64,000 bases of DNA from Gari tellinella. Taxonomy: Eukaryota > Mollusca > Bivalvia > Cardiida > Psammobiidae. The first letter of the stretch is position 1, and every line of letters begins with the position of its first letter. The stretch lies in assembly GCA_922989275.2 (NCBI GenBank), contig OV277862.1:17093543-17157542 (forward strand). Direction: 5' to 3'. The notes under the pieces are model-generated. The model was not told the origin of the DNA. It worked only from the letters and a program-made list of their open reading frames with translations, and made no database searches. The position numbers were made by a program, and so were the translations under genes. Below, piece after piece: positions 34,126 through 44,588 of the stretch.

Positions 34126-35149
34126 GTTACTGAGTACCTGAGCTATATCATTGCTTTTATTCAGATTAGACTCCGAGATACTGAGAATCTGAGCTGTATC
34201 AATGCATAGATCCAGATCGGACTCCGAGTTACTCGGCTTTTAATCTGGATCTTAGTTGTTTTGAAATACTATTCTATTGTATTCTTTTGTAGACAGCAGG
34301 TAAATCGTTACTCCATGCGGCATATATACTTACCATAGTAACATAAATCTAAGTAAAAATATATTGGAAATATATTGACTTGTATCGTTTTCACCCAATT
34401 TTCACCCAATTGCATGCTACTATTTCAAACTACCATAAAACTCGAATTTAAATCTTAAATTAAAATTCATTTAGGCCTATCTAAAAGTTGTTTGAATTTT
34501 TTTCTACAGAAACTACACCCAGAAATAAGAACGATAAAACTAGATCCAATCAAAATCGGATTTGGACTCAAGTAAGATCGCTCTATCAGATCGGGATCTA
34601 GAGAATGGCGATGATTAAATTAAGAAAGAAAAAACCGATCTAGATCTACCCGTACAATATGTAGATCTAGTAATGAGACTTTTTTCATTAAGAATTTCTG
34701 TAGCGTTGAATTCCTAAACCGAGACGAACCAGCTAGAAAATGCTGATTTGTAAACGAGTTGGTAGATCTAAGCCAGTTCAACATTTAGGTCTAGATCAGC
34801 ACAATATCGCACTGATTATCAGATATTTTTTTATTGTAGATCTAGATCTATTATTATAATCATCAATCAAGGTATTATGGATGTCGCCATACTCTACTGT
34901 TAGCCATTTCGCAGCATTGTTTTCCCAGATTCTACAGCTGGGAATTGGAACGGACATTTCTCTAAGCCGATTAACGATAGCTTCTGATCGTTTCTGGATC
35001 TACACGACCTTTCAAGTTCATCATAATCAATATGAATATACCATCTATCTATTATCTTTTTTTTAACTGTATGCGACCTTGAATTAAGCTTGCCGTTACC
35101 CTTACTGACGAAGTGTGAAATGTCCGTCCAAGTTACAGTGGTTGAGTGA

Positions 35150-35240
35150 AAGAGCCAATCAGCGTTTAGGCCTTTGTGTCGTCACAAAATGGATAAAAAT
35201 CGAGGGTTCCGAATGATAGCTTTGCCAATATGGCGGCGCC
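35150..35240 (+). promoter_or_regulatory. CCAAT box plus YY1-like motif
   Basis: CCAATCAGCG at 35155-35164 matches an NF-Y site; aatatggcggc at 35227-35237 matches the YY1 core. A mirror-image gccgccattttg occurs at 31882-31893 near the other end of the element. This could be a captured promoter; a role for the FAM167-like gene 3 kb downstream is possible but unsupported. Confidence 0.35.
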
Positions 35241-35684
35241 CGTTCCAATTAGCGATAGCTTACCTGTATGCAGTAAATCGATCTTTTTCGTACCTTATCG
35301 ATGAGTAATAATTGCAGGACCTTCATGAATGTTGCTTTTAGGATAAAATCTAGGATCTAAGACCATATTGTCATCAGCTGTCCGTTTTCCTTTAAACCTT
35401 TTCATTTTTGCAATACTGTTTGCTTCGTTTTGTCGTTTGTTGTCTTTTCTCAAAGTTACATAATATGTGAACATTTTGATAGAATAGATATAATGGGGAG
35501 TGACTAACAGCATGACTCCAGATAAGACGCCGCGTAAACGCGGCGTCTGATCTGAATTCAAGCTGTTTACAAATGTAAGCAAATGTCCGTCCCTAACGAC
35601 TCCCTCCGAACAACGCACATACGTTTGTCTCCTATTTGGTGTCGTTGTAGAGAGGGAGCGCTGTAATTTTAAACAGTCTCGACC

Positions 35685-36020
35685 CGAACAAACGCCAATT
35701 AACTCGGCGTCTGATCAGGAAACGTACTACATGTATATAACATGAATGGCAACGTTTCCTAAGCCAAAACTCATAAAATTTAAATCTGAAGAACATGACT
35801 GACATCTCATTTATGACTTGTAAAGCAATTAAAACTACAACAAAATTGGAGTTACCCCCTCTTTATACACAGTCATGTTTAAAGCACAGTCGATATCTCT
35901 TAAAAACTTTCCTTGTGACGTTTTGTTGTTTATGTCATTATGCAACTTGAGTGATAAAATGTACCATGCAGACACAGTTTACATCCTTAATGTATGACTA
36001 AACTGTTTTCGATCGCTTTT
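35685..36020. other. Hairpin fragment, otherwise unassigned
   Basis: A decayed core at 35677-35720 (cgccaattaactcggcgtctg); nothing else recognised. Confidence 0.4.
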
Positions 36021-36113
36021 CCTTATCCTATTTAAGCGACTTGTTACGACTTTATTCCTCATCGAAATGCCTTTGCATGTCTACCTTGTCCTGGTAAATA
36101 GCCATTAAAACTT

Positions 36114-36346
36114 CCGTTTTACTAAACAATTTACGCAAATTATTTGCGTAAGTCAAAATTTTAAATTTTAATTTAATTTTTTTATTATCACTTGCTACAA
36201 AGAGCAAATAGCCAGATCAGAGGACGCGCTTTTAGCGCGTCCTCTGATCTAGCTATTTGCTGTTTGCAAACGTTTATGATAGAAAAATAAGAGTTAAACG
36301 ATTTTGACTTACGCAAAAAATTTGCGTAAGTTGTTAAGAAAAACGG
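36114..36346. mobile_element. Palindromic element with a second hairpin nested in its centre
   Basis: Outer arms ccgttttactaaacaattta / ttgttaagaaaaacgg include ttacgcaaat..atttgcgtaa twice. The inner hairpin 36203-36260 is gcaaatagccagatcagagg ... cctctgatctagctatttgc. Confidence 0.78.
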
Positions 36347-36793
36347 GCCCCTGGTGCCCGTTTTAGGAAACGTCGTGCGACAAAAATGGTCGTAAGGCAG
36401 ATTCTAAAATTGTCAATTATTATTTATTTCTCTATCTAATCCCGTCTTGTGACATCTTTTTGGAATCGTCTTGAAAAGACGATTCCAACAGATGTCACAA
36501 GACAGGATTAGATAGAGAAATCACAAATTAAATGTACTTTAAAGTTTTGAGTTACGGCAGCATTTGTCGTACGAAATTTTATGAAATGGGCCCCTGGTGC
36601 CCGTTTTATGAAACGTCGTACGACAAAAATGGTCGTAAGTCAGATTCTAAAATTGTCAATTATTATTTATTTCTCTATCTAATCCCGTCTTGTGACATCT
36701 CCTTGGAATCGTCTTGGAAAGAAATATAAGATGTATTTTAAAGTTTTGTCTTACGACCGTTTTTGTCGTACGACGTTTCGTAAAACGGACCCC
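36343..36793. mobile_element. Two tandem copies of the 'gaaacgtcgtacgac' palindromic element
   Basis: A block of about 115 bp (from gcccgtttta through ggtcgtaag to gtcttgtgacatct) recurs at 36357 and 36600 almost unchanged. Copy 1 has the full hairpin (ttggaatcgtcttgaaaaga). Copy 2 has lost its right arm. Confidence 0.78.
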
Positions 36794-36819
36794 AGCATAC
36801 TAACAAGTGGATGCTTACA

Positions 36820-36985
36820 ACAGGTTGAAAGTTTTTATCGTCAACTAACGGGCCGTACTGAACTATGTTCAGGCATAGTTAGGTACGGACCGATCGTCAG
36901 TTTACCAGAATGGCTGATCAAACTACGTAAAGTATAGATTTTGACCGACAACGGTCCAATCTCATGAGGGTCAATATTCTTTCCT
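36820..36985. mobile_element. Diverged relative of the 41064 element
   Basis: Shares ttttatcgtcaact, ggtccgt and caatctcatgagggtcaat with 41064-41265 in order. Confidence 0.5.
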
Positions 36986-37099
36986 CTACATACATCTCTG
37001 TCACAGGCTACAACCCCAAAAGTCTAGATTCTTGACATAACTTTTCTCGTACAATTTGTAAGCAATTTAACACTCCGGTTTAAATCAGAAGTAATTCTA

Positions 37100-37350
37100 A
37101 ATGTAAAATATCACTGGGAACCAACTACGTACTAGAATATCATTCAAGTGTTAGTATTGTTATATTGTTGTTAATTATTGGTTTTGTATGAAAAACCTTT
37201 TGTTTTATGTACTTGTATGTATATGTGTTGAGGGCATCATGGAAGATTGGTCTTTACCTAATGAGCTCTTTCGTTAAATAAAGTCTTTATTATTATTTAT
37301 TTTTTATTATCATTAATATTATTATTATTATTATTGTTATTGTTATTATT
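37100..37350 (+). mobile_element. LINE 3' end with (att)n tail
   Basis: tgttgagggcatcatgga ... cgttaaataaagtctttatt followed by an att/gtt microsatellite is a typical truncated retroelement 3' end. Confidence 0.5.
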
Positions 37351-37378
37351 GTTATAAATGGTTTGCTACGATACCGGT

Positions 37379-37511
37379 AACTTATATGGGTATTATAATA
37401 GATCTGTGTTCCTACGAAGCCATTGTATGCACTGGGAAAGGTTTTGCTACGAAAACAAAGTAACTGTTTCCTTCGTAGGAAACACATATATTATAATACC
37501 CATATAAGTTG
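37379..37511. repeat. 133 bp palindrome
   Basis: Arms aacttatatgggtattataa / ttataatacccatataagtt continue through tgttcctacgaag; the loop is about 40 bp. Confidence 0.78.
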
Positions 37512-37667
37512 TCGTTGCCAAAAACATATGATGGTGATACCTAGTTGGCCTCATTTAATATGTCAACTATTAAAGTTTTCAGAATATTACGCAAAAAGGA
37601 GTATCTAGCCTACGACAGAGGTGATTAATGTGAACCGGAAGTGAGAGAGAGTGGTAACATAGATATA

Positions 37668-38015
37668 CAGTGCTCCCTCTCGACAACGACACCGAACGGT
37701 AGACAAAAATTGTGTGTGTTGTTCGGAGGAAGTTGTTATAGGAAGGGAAATTGGCTAACATTTGCAAACACCTTGAATTCAGATCAAACGCCGCGTAACG
37801 CGGCGTCTGATCTGGATTCAAGCTGTTTGCCACTCGTCATTATGGTTTTTTTCGGTCAAAATGTCCATTATGGAAGAAAAACAGCAGACAACCATTGTAA
37901 CCAGACGATATTGCAGCAGTGAAAGCGTTAGACATAATCGTCTTAGGAAAAGTTGCAAACGTTGTTGTAAGGAGGACATCGTTGTTCGGAGTGTCGTTGT
38001 AGGGAGGGAGTACTG
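37668..38015. mobile_element. TA-2 copy, full length
   Basis: 348 bp flanked by TA. Core 37765-37829 has one or two arm mismatches. It lies just upstream of the first coding FAM167-like exon. Confidence 0.83.
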
Positions 38016-38131
38016 TACTTTAAGCTGTTATTTATAGACTCTCAGAAAAGTTTGTCTATTTAAGGAATAGATCTATAGCAGAAAGGGATATAGAATATAG
38101 TTATTATAAATGTTCTTTTCTATTGTTCCAG

Positions 38132-38623
38132 ATTCCACGTGCAATATTTATGACGTCACATGACCCTGTCGAAGCCGAACACTGTCGATCTCCAGCGGAA
38201 AGACGGAAAATGCGAGATATCCGGAGACCAACACTCTGTGTTATTGACGAGAATGGCTTTGAAGTTCAGCACGACTTTACCACACAAAATGAACCGTGTC
38301 CAATAAACGATATCAAAATCTCGCTAGAAAATCTCACATTGCGAGATCACAATGACAATGTGACAAATCTTGAACATCGGAATTCTCTATCAGTTCCCGG
38401 TGATAAGGACTTAAATGAACTTAAAGCAACGACGGCTCGACTGAAGCTGAGTACCAGACGACAAAGCACGGTTACCTGGCAACAAGAGCACTTGCAAAAA
38501 ACAAACAACTCACTCCAGAAATCCAATTTTAGTCTTTCAAAACTTGACAATGACGATGGAGGATTTACGGAAGAAAGGAAATGTCGCATAAATGAAGCGT
38601 TGGCATGGTTACGAAATGAGCTA
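38132..38623 (+). other. FAM167-like gene, first coding exon
   Basis: The exon opens after a pyrimidine-rich acceptor (ttctattgttccag). Its first in-frame ATG is at 38150 (MTSHDPVEAEH). A second in-frame ATG at 38210 (MRDIRRPTL) has a better purine context and could be used instead. The open frame running on past 38623 is intron read-through, because family similarity stops exactly at the gtaagc donor. A TA-2 transposon ends only 116 bp upstream of this exon. Confidence 0.88.
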
Positions 38624-41600
38624 GTAAGCAAGGGCGGATCTTTCCTTGTAGAGAAAAAGCAAACGCGCTTCCACCTCTTTTTGAAATATTGCTTAAACAT
38701 CTTTTTAATCTCTCTTTTCTAATAGTTCAATCTCTAAGAGTCCTTAGAGGTTGAACTATTAGAAAAGAGCAATTTAGTTAATTCTATATTTTCTCACATA
38801 ACTACCCCTGTTTTCTATATAGCGAACAACGATCACGGATATATAGGATCTGTCATGAGTCGATGTTTAAGACAAACTGATCTCAAACTGGTCTAGATTT
38901 GAAATGTTATTAAACGCGACTTGGCGACTCTTAAACATCGACCTTTTCTCACATAACCAACGATTTTAAGCTATTTTAAAAGCAATCGGCATTTTATTTG
39001 GAACCCCTGTGACGTCAAAACGCCTTTAAAAATAGTGACGTTATAGTGACGTCCTCAAATTGATCTCACACATGTTGGTGACAAGGATATTCCTGATCGT
39101 TGTTCGCTTTATAGAAAACAAGGGTAGTTATCCATAATGTGAGAAACCCTTTCTCCAACATGTATGAGATCACTTTTGATGACGTCACTCCAACGTCACT
39201 GTTTATAAAGGCGTTATAACGTCACTGGGAGTCCATAAAAAGCATATAACTTTAAAAAAAAATAATTAAATCGTTGGTTATGTTTGAAAAAGAATCTGTC
39301 ACTCTTCGATGTTTTATACATGTTATTCTCAAACGTGTCGAGAATAAAAAAAGCTATAACATTTCAATTCTAGACTCGTTTGAGATCAGCTTGTCTTAAA
39401 CATCGACTCATGACAGATCCTATATATCTTTTTTTAGCTCGCCTGTTCGTAGAACAGCAGAGCTAATGTCATACCCCCGGCGTGAGCGTGAGCGTGGGCG
39501 TGAGCGTGGCCATTTATGTCAATTTTTGACATGTTTTGGACTTAGGTTTTTCGACTACAAATCACCAGGTTAAAGTTTTTTGGACGGGTTGTTTTAAAGC
39601 TTAATATTTGTGCTAAGGTGCTGAAATTTCGTATCGGGGTTCATTAGGGGTTAAACATTGATGTTATGAAGTTGGAATTTAAAAATAATTTAAAATTTTG
39701 TCAATATTTGACATGTTTTTGACTTATGAGTTTTGCTATAAAACACCAGGTTAAAGTTTTTTGGACGGGTTGTTTTAAAGTTTAATACTTGTGCTAAGGT
39801 GCTGAAATGTTGTATGGAGGTTCATTAGGGGTCAAACATTGATGGTATGAAGTTGAAATTTAAAAATAATTTTAATATTGGTCAATTTTTGACAGGTTTT
39901 GGACTTAATTGTTTTGACTTCAAATCACCAGGTTTCAAGTTTGGACGGGTTGTTTTGAAGTTTAATATAACTAGACTAAGACTCACCATTCATTTAATAA
40001 TCTTTCTTAACTGAAAACTGATTTGCTTTCGATACAAGATATTTTTTAGACTTAAACTTTAAACAGGCGAGCATCAGGTGGCTTTGACACCAATTTCTGG
40101 TTTTGGAATAGTTTTGTCTTCATTGTGGTTTTGCTTAAATTTCCACTTTCAAGTTTACCCGAGTCACAAAAACCGCTTTTGAACAATTAGATGTCAGTTT
40201 GGTATCATTGGCTTAGCGTCGGAGCTTCACTATTTGCACTGGCCTCAGGGTTATAAAGCTATTGAGTTGAGTATGAGAACGTTCTAAAGCATTTGATTGG
40301 TCAGATTTGAGCATCAGCTCAAATTTGACCAATCAAAAGTTTGAGAAAGATCAGAGACTTAACTCTAACTCTTTATAACCATGCAAACTATGCTGACCAG
40401 AATTGCAAGGAATGGAAATGATGCATAATTAATTTGCGCACGGAATTGGTGTATAATTCTGTGCTTTGCGTAACTCCCTTTAGAGACAACAATACTATAA
40501 TCAGGGTTCCAGATAAGGGGAGTATTTCAAAAACTGAAATATTTATTTCTGCTTTAAACCCTATGGTGTCACTACTCATTAGAATCGTCTCGAATAGACG
40601 ATTCTAATGAGTAGTTACACCATAGGATTTGGTGCTGAAAACTCCGTGTGGCGCTCCTGGTAAAGATACTTATTATACGATGCGACAACCATCTCTCACT
40701 CAGTTATTTTCATCACTCCTCAACGCTTTACATGGTAAAACCTTAACGTCTGCAGAAAGTGTCGTCTGTAACTGTCCTAAATATATACTATATAGATTTT
40801 ATTTAATATTTCTTTTCAATAAAGCGTCGAAGTATCCCGAATCAAAACAATTTGAATTCTGATCTGACGTCGAGTTATAAAATGTTAAGGTAATCATAAT
40901 TTCGACGTTAGAGCAGAGTTGGGCCTTATAAGTAGCAATTTATCAAGCTAATTAAATCTTAGAAACAACAACATCTACTTCAGAAGTGTTAAACAAGAGA
41001 ACATACTCTAGAGATTACATTTCTTATTTACCCTTAACCCGCCAAATTATCCTCTGCCTTTAAGGTTGAAGGCCCCTAATGAGATCGGACCATAATCGGT
41101 AGTCTACGTGCAGCGATGGACTATTTTCGTCAACTGTCGGTCCGTTCCGAACGATGCTTTAGCATCGTTCGGAACGTATCGAAAGTTGACGAAAATGGCC
41201 GATCACTCTCCGTAGACTACCGATATTGACAAACATTTGCCCGATCTCATTAGGGGTATTCAACCTTAAATGTGTCGTCTTCCGGAGAAAACCAGTTTTA
41301 TTCAATTTCTGGTCTGTCAAAACATGTGTCAAATAGTTTGTATACAGATCTGACGTCATTTAATTTGGCGTCTGATCTGGATACAAACTGTTTGATCTTG
41401 CAAGTCAAAGAGCGCTGAGTACAATGTCCGATGTTTCTGTGCTCGCTACAAAAAAAAGTTGCCAAATCTTTTACGGATGACATTTCTGAATTATGTCTTT
41501 CCCTCGTTTCTTCAAGTTTCGCACATCTACCAGTTGGGGATATTTTGTATAAAGTATTCATCATTCCTTTTCGTGTATTCAATCATTCATTCCCTGTCTG

Positions 41601-42584
41601 TAGCAAAAAGTTCTAGCTAAATAACTATGGAGAACTTGAGAAAAGGAATGGAAACGACATTTGTTAAAGCAGAGTATATCTTGAAATCTAGTATACGGGA
41701 TGGACTGACGAGTTGTATCCCTTGACTTGATGTAACACCAAGCTCGATATGTATGTGTATTAAAAAGTCAAGGGACATAACTCTTCAGTGTTTATATACA
41801 ATTGGAAAATGTTATTATTTCCCTTCTAGGCCCGCATATACGAAAACCCTTAAATTACTATACCCCCGTCGTAGTCGGCGTCGTCGTGAACGGCGTAAAC
41901 AATTGTAAGAAAATGCCTATAACTTTTATGTCCCTTGAGATGTTTCTTTCATATTTGGTATACATATGTATATGGACAATTCCTTATCATACACTCAAAA
42001 ATGCTTGATCCATGTGACCTTGACCTTGAACGCGGGGCCTGCGTTGAGGTTTCGTTTCAATATATACATAGTTCTAACTCATATATCCATTGAGCTATTC
42101 CTTTCATATTTGGCATGCATATGTATATGGACAAGACCTTTTCATTCATACATTTTATTTTAGCCGAGTGGCATTGACCTTGAACTAAGGGCCTGCGTTT
42201 AGGTTTAAAAATATGCGCTTAGGTTTCGAAAATTTCTATGTCCCTTGAGATATTGTTTTCATATTTGGTATGCATGCGTTTATGGACAATACCTTTCCAT
42301 GCACACACATTTGTTTTGTTTTCCAGCTTCAAATGCGGTGTGAAGATGAGGTTTTGGCCCGGAAGTTGCTCTCTATCCGCCATGAGATTCAACAGCTAAA
42401 GTTACAACGCAGTTGCCAAGAACACGAGGATATGTTAGAGGACGTTACCATGGATATGGAAGAAACGAACAAATTAAATGAAATCTGTGACATTCCGTTA
42501 CCAGGGAGTGTGATTGACACGCCTTTAAAACAGCTCGGTGTGACCCGGATGCACTTGAGCGCAAGACGTTTCTCAACGTGCTGA
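38150..42584 (+). CDS. FAM167-family protein, two coding exons, complete
   Basis: Exons 38150-38623 and 42327-42584 join in phase 0 to give 243 aa. The splice donor is gtaagc at 38624. The acceptor is a pyrimidine tract followed by ccag, ending at 42326. The join rebuilds the family signature EALAWLRNEL/LQMRCEDE (about residues 149-166), followed by a helical, coiled-coil-like stretch (HEIQQLKLQ) and the family's C-terminal block TPLKQLGVTRM...RRFSTC ending at the stop. The N-terminal 148 residues are polar, probably disordered, and less conserved, as is usual in the family; vertebrate members are slightly shorter. There is no signal peptide or membrane segment, so it is probably intracellular. 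The molecular function of invertebrate members is not established. FAM167A in people lies in an autoimmune-associated locus beside BLK. An acceptor at 38130-38131 precedes the ATG, so at least one 5' UTR exon lies upstream; I did not find it. Confidence 0.9.
38715..38772. repeat. 58 bp hairpin in FAM167-like intron
   Basis: ctcttttctaatagttcaat / ttgaactattagaaaagag around ctaagagtccttag. Confidence 0.75.
38791..39425. repeat. Large palindrome with an inverted copy of its left flank in the loop
   Basis: Arms about 38841-39078 and 39153-39425 pair over most of their length (for example ctgtcatgagtcgatgttta / taaacatcgactcatgacag). The loop 39083-39149 is the inverse of 38791-38843. Several tgacgtca sites lie in the arms. 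Confidence 0.7.
39436..40072. mobile_element. Element with gctcgcctgtt ends and 181 bp tandem units
   Basis: Inverted tips agctcgcctgtt / aacaggcgagc. Inside, gtcaat.tttgaca.gtttt recurs at 39519, 39700 and 39881; gcgtgagcgtgagcgtggg lies near the left. Confidence 0.7.
40249..40380. mobile_element. 'ttataaag' palindromic element, copy 1
   Basis: ttataaagctattgagttga ... aactctttataa with an inner tcagatttgagcatcagctc palindrome. Other copies: 45147-45263 and 53489-53605. Confidence 0.7.
40515..40880. mobile_element. 'actactcattagaatcgtct' element copy 2, then TTAA-1 left part
   Basis: Starts near ccagataaggggagt; the centre is about 40557-40628. Followed by a TTAA-1 flank (aacgtctgcagaaagtgtcg). 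Confidence 0.6.
41038..41420. mobile_element. TTAA-1 copy interrupted by a 202 bp TTAA element
   Basis: Left TTAA 41034. The insert occupies 41064-41265. The core at 41330-41394 is a covariant (gtatacagatc...gatctggatac). Confidence 0.75.
41064..41265. mobile_element. Palindromic TTAA element, 202 bp
   Basis: ggttgaaggcccctaatgag / ctcattaggggtattcaacc between TTAA 41060-41063 and 41266-41269. Centre ccgaacgatgctttagcatcgttcgg. Confidence 0.82.
41800..42326. repeat. Tandem repeat ending at the FAM167-like splice acceptor
   Basis: Units share tcatatttggtatacatatg, tatggacaa..cctt and tgaccttgaa (landmarks about 41951, 42107, 42258). The last unit runs into ttgttttgttttccag. Confidence 0.7.
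42327..42584 (+). other. FAM167-like gene, last coding exon
   Basis: It encodes the 85-residue conserved C-terminal half and the TGA stop at 42582-42584. No AATAAA is visible in the next 200 bp, so the 3' end is not placed. The acceptor lies at the end of a tandem repeat (see 41800-42326). Confidence 0.88.
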
Positions 42585-42810
42585 GAATGTGCTATTTCTG
42601 TGTTATATTGATATTACCTGATAACTATGCCTCGTGCAGCAAAGAAGAACGTATAGCAATCAGTGTGTCCGTCTGTCTGTCGGAAGTTTCGATTTCAGCG
42701 GCATACGTAAGAACTGGATACAAAGGTTGATGAATTGAAACACTGTGAAACTTCCTTTGCAAAGAAATAGTTATTTTCTGGGCTACCCTCTGTGGGCGAC
42801 ATAATGTTAA

Positions 42811-43058
42811 CCCTTTAAAGTTTTTTCCTTGAAACTTCAGTTAGGCAAATCCAGTTTCCATTTAAGTCAAATCCATATTTGACTATTAAGGGTTGTTGTT
42901 TGTCAATGTTTTGCAATATGACAAACAGCGCACACCCTGGTCAGAGGGCTCCAGCAGGAGCCCTATTATCTGGGTCATCACTGTTTGCATAGGACAAGTG
43001 TACTCTCCCCATGTACGCTGTTTGCAAAGGGTGTGTATATCTGTTGCTAGGGTTCATT
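42811..43058. mobile_element. TTAA-4 copy, reversed
   Basis: Left TTAA 42807; hairpin gtcagagggctccagcagga; ends gctagggttcat. Confidence 0.68.
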
Positions 43059-43108
43059 ATGTTATGACGACATGCGTATCTGTAACGGCAGGTTGCTACT
43101 CAATGCAA

Positions 43109-43153
43109 GACACAAATAATGCAGAAAGGGATTTTCTTCATTATTTGTGTCAT
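43109..43153. repeat. 45 bp hairpin
   Basis: gacacaaataatgcagaaag / cttcattatttgtgtc. Confidence 0.6.
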
Positions 43154-43235
43154 GCATTAACTCCGTAACACCTGTAACTTCACATGTACAATTCAAATGT
43201 TCAATCAAGTCATTGATATGTTATGTTATTCATTT

Positions 43236-43423
43236 TCGATTATTTTTTGGTATTTTTGCAATATATTTCAAAACGACAAAACCGTGCACACCTTGATGAT
43301 AGAGTTCCTAAAGGAACTCTCTTAATCAGAGTCAGCATTGTGTGCAAATGTCATGTTTACTCTTCACATGTGCACTGTTTATAAATGACAAGAATAGTTG
43401 GAATATCCTATCACCGGGGTTCA
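43236..43423. mobile_element. TTAA-4 copy, reversed, diverged
   Basis: gagttcctaaaggaactc hairpin; ends accggggttcaa. Confidence 0.6.
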
Positions 43424-43614
43424 ATCTGTCACTTGTCTTGAGAACCGACAATGAGACATATTCTGAATGTCGCTCATTATGCTCAGTATAGGAAGTGCTG
43501 TGCAAGTATACGCAATATAGCAAACATTCGGGTATGTGACTACCCAAACGAAAACGCATAAAGGATGTGAAGGACAGATAGAAACTTAACCGCTAAATTA
43601 GCCTTCTGTTTTAA

Positions 43615-43844
43615 CCCGTTTATCGCCATATTTAACCATCTAGAATTAACCGTTTCGCAGACGAAAATATCGTCTCCTGTAAATTGTCGCCTGCAATTTG
43701 ATGCAAATTTCAAAATGTTGAAGTGTTAGCTTATATACGAGTGCCCAACAATTTTTATCCTGATCACACGCCGCGTTACGCTGCGTCTGATCTTTGTTCA
43801 AAAGTGTTTGCATTTGCAATGTCGTGTTTAGGTGGTGGAAGGAT
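43615..43844. mobile_element. TTAA-1 copy, full length
   Basis: TTAA 43611 and 43845; core 43727-43810 with gccgcgttacgctgc centre. Confidence 0.72.
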
Positions 43845-43917
43845 TAAAACAGAACAGTACTTTAGAGAATGGTCGGAAAGGCGGGAAATAACTACACAAT
43901 ATTTCTGAATTGCTGTA

Positions 43918-44163
43918 CAGTGGAGAATCTGTTATTCTTTCCCAATAAACGCGTTTACGCTAAAACTATTATTTGCAGTGCAAACAGTTTGGAGCCAGAT
44001 CAGACGCCGGGTAACCCGGCGTCTGATCAGGCTCCAAACTGTTTGCCACCAAGATAAACAAGAATTATCAGAATTGTCCAAAAGTTGTTCTTTTCTACGT
44101 TTTAGTGATTTGCGTTTGCGTACGTTTGCGTTTAAACGGGAAAGAATAACAGATTCTCCACTG
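43918..44163. mobile_element. TA-3 copy, full length
   Basis: 246 bp, cagtggagaatctgttattc / gaataacagattctccactg, TA on both sides. Core 43981-44045 is the ggagcc/ggctcc covariant of the hairpin cassette. Confidence 0.85.
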
Positions 44164-44269
44164 TATGACATCAGTTATAGACATAAAAGAATAAATGGAA
44201 ATTAAATCTTAATCTATCAAGACAATGAGTTGTTTTATTTTTTCCCTATAAGCAAAGATCAATGTGGTT

Positions 44270-44448
44270 AAAGTGTTGTATCCTTAATACGCCTTTAATT
44301 TATTCCTACACTGAAGAAAATAGTCCCATTTTATACAATCATGAGTATGTACCATAATAAAATAATAGCTTAAAGCAGCCTGAAAGTACAGCAGAATGCG
44401 CCTTAAGGCGCATTCTGCTTTACTTTAAAGCCTGTTTTCAATGCCTGC
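44270..44448. mobile_element. TTAA-2 copy, partial
   Basis: Hairpin with gcgccttaaggcgc centre; right end shortened, abutting the next element's TTAA. Confidence 0.65.
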
Positions 44449-44452
44449 TTAA

Positions 44453-44588
44453 CTCCATCCACTGCCATAACGTCATCAATTTTAAACAATTGTCGTCTGG
44501 GTTTTTTTCGCAAATTTAAAACTTAAGTATTTTGACATTTAAGCGATGGAGAGGGAAAACCTCAAGATAATTTTGGCACTGAAAGGGT
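44453..44588. mobile_element. TTAA-1 copy lacking the hairpin core
   Basis: Left flank (ccactgccat...aacaattgtcgtctgg) and right flank (ttggcactgaaagggt) are joined without the 65 bp core. Confidence 0.55.

Larger units (their letters stand above)
31728..35391. mobile_element. 3.66 kb TTAA-flanked composite transposon
   Basis: Terminal inverted repeats of 21 bp (left aggaaaacggacagctggtg, right caccagctgtccgttttcct with one mismatch) sit immediately inside TTAA at 31724-31727 and 35392-35395. Outside them are the two halves of one TA-2 element (31572-31723 and 35396-35667), so the insertion is clean. Inside are a degraded P2X7-like fragment, a gccattttg motif at about 31885, a three-unit 300 bp array made from hairpin arms, and a CCAAT/YY1-like segment near 35155-35236. 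No transposase is recognised. TTAA duplication fits piggyBac-like or Kolobok elements. Confidence 0.75.
31572..35667. mobile_element. TA-2 copy split by the 3.66 kb TTAA element
   Basis: The left part 31572-31723 (cagcgctccctccctacac...) and right part 35396-35667 (core 35504-35569, ...ggagcgctgtaa) together rebuild one TA-2 element. Confidence 0.78.
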
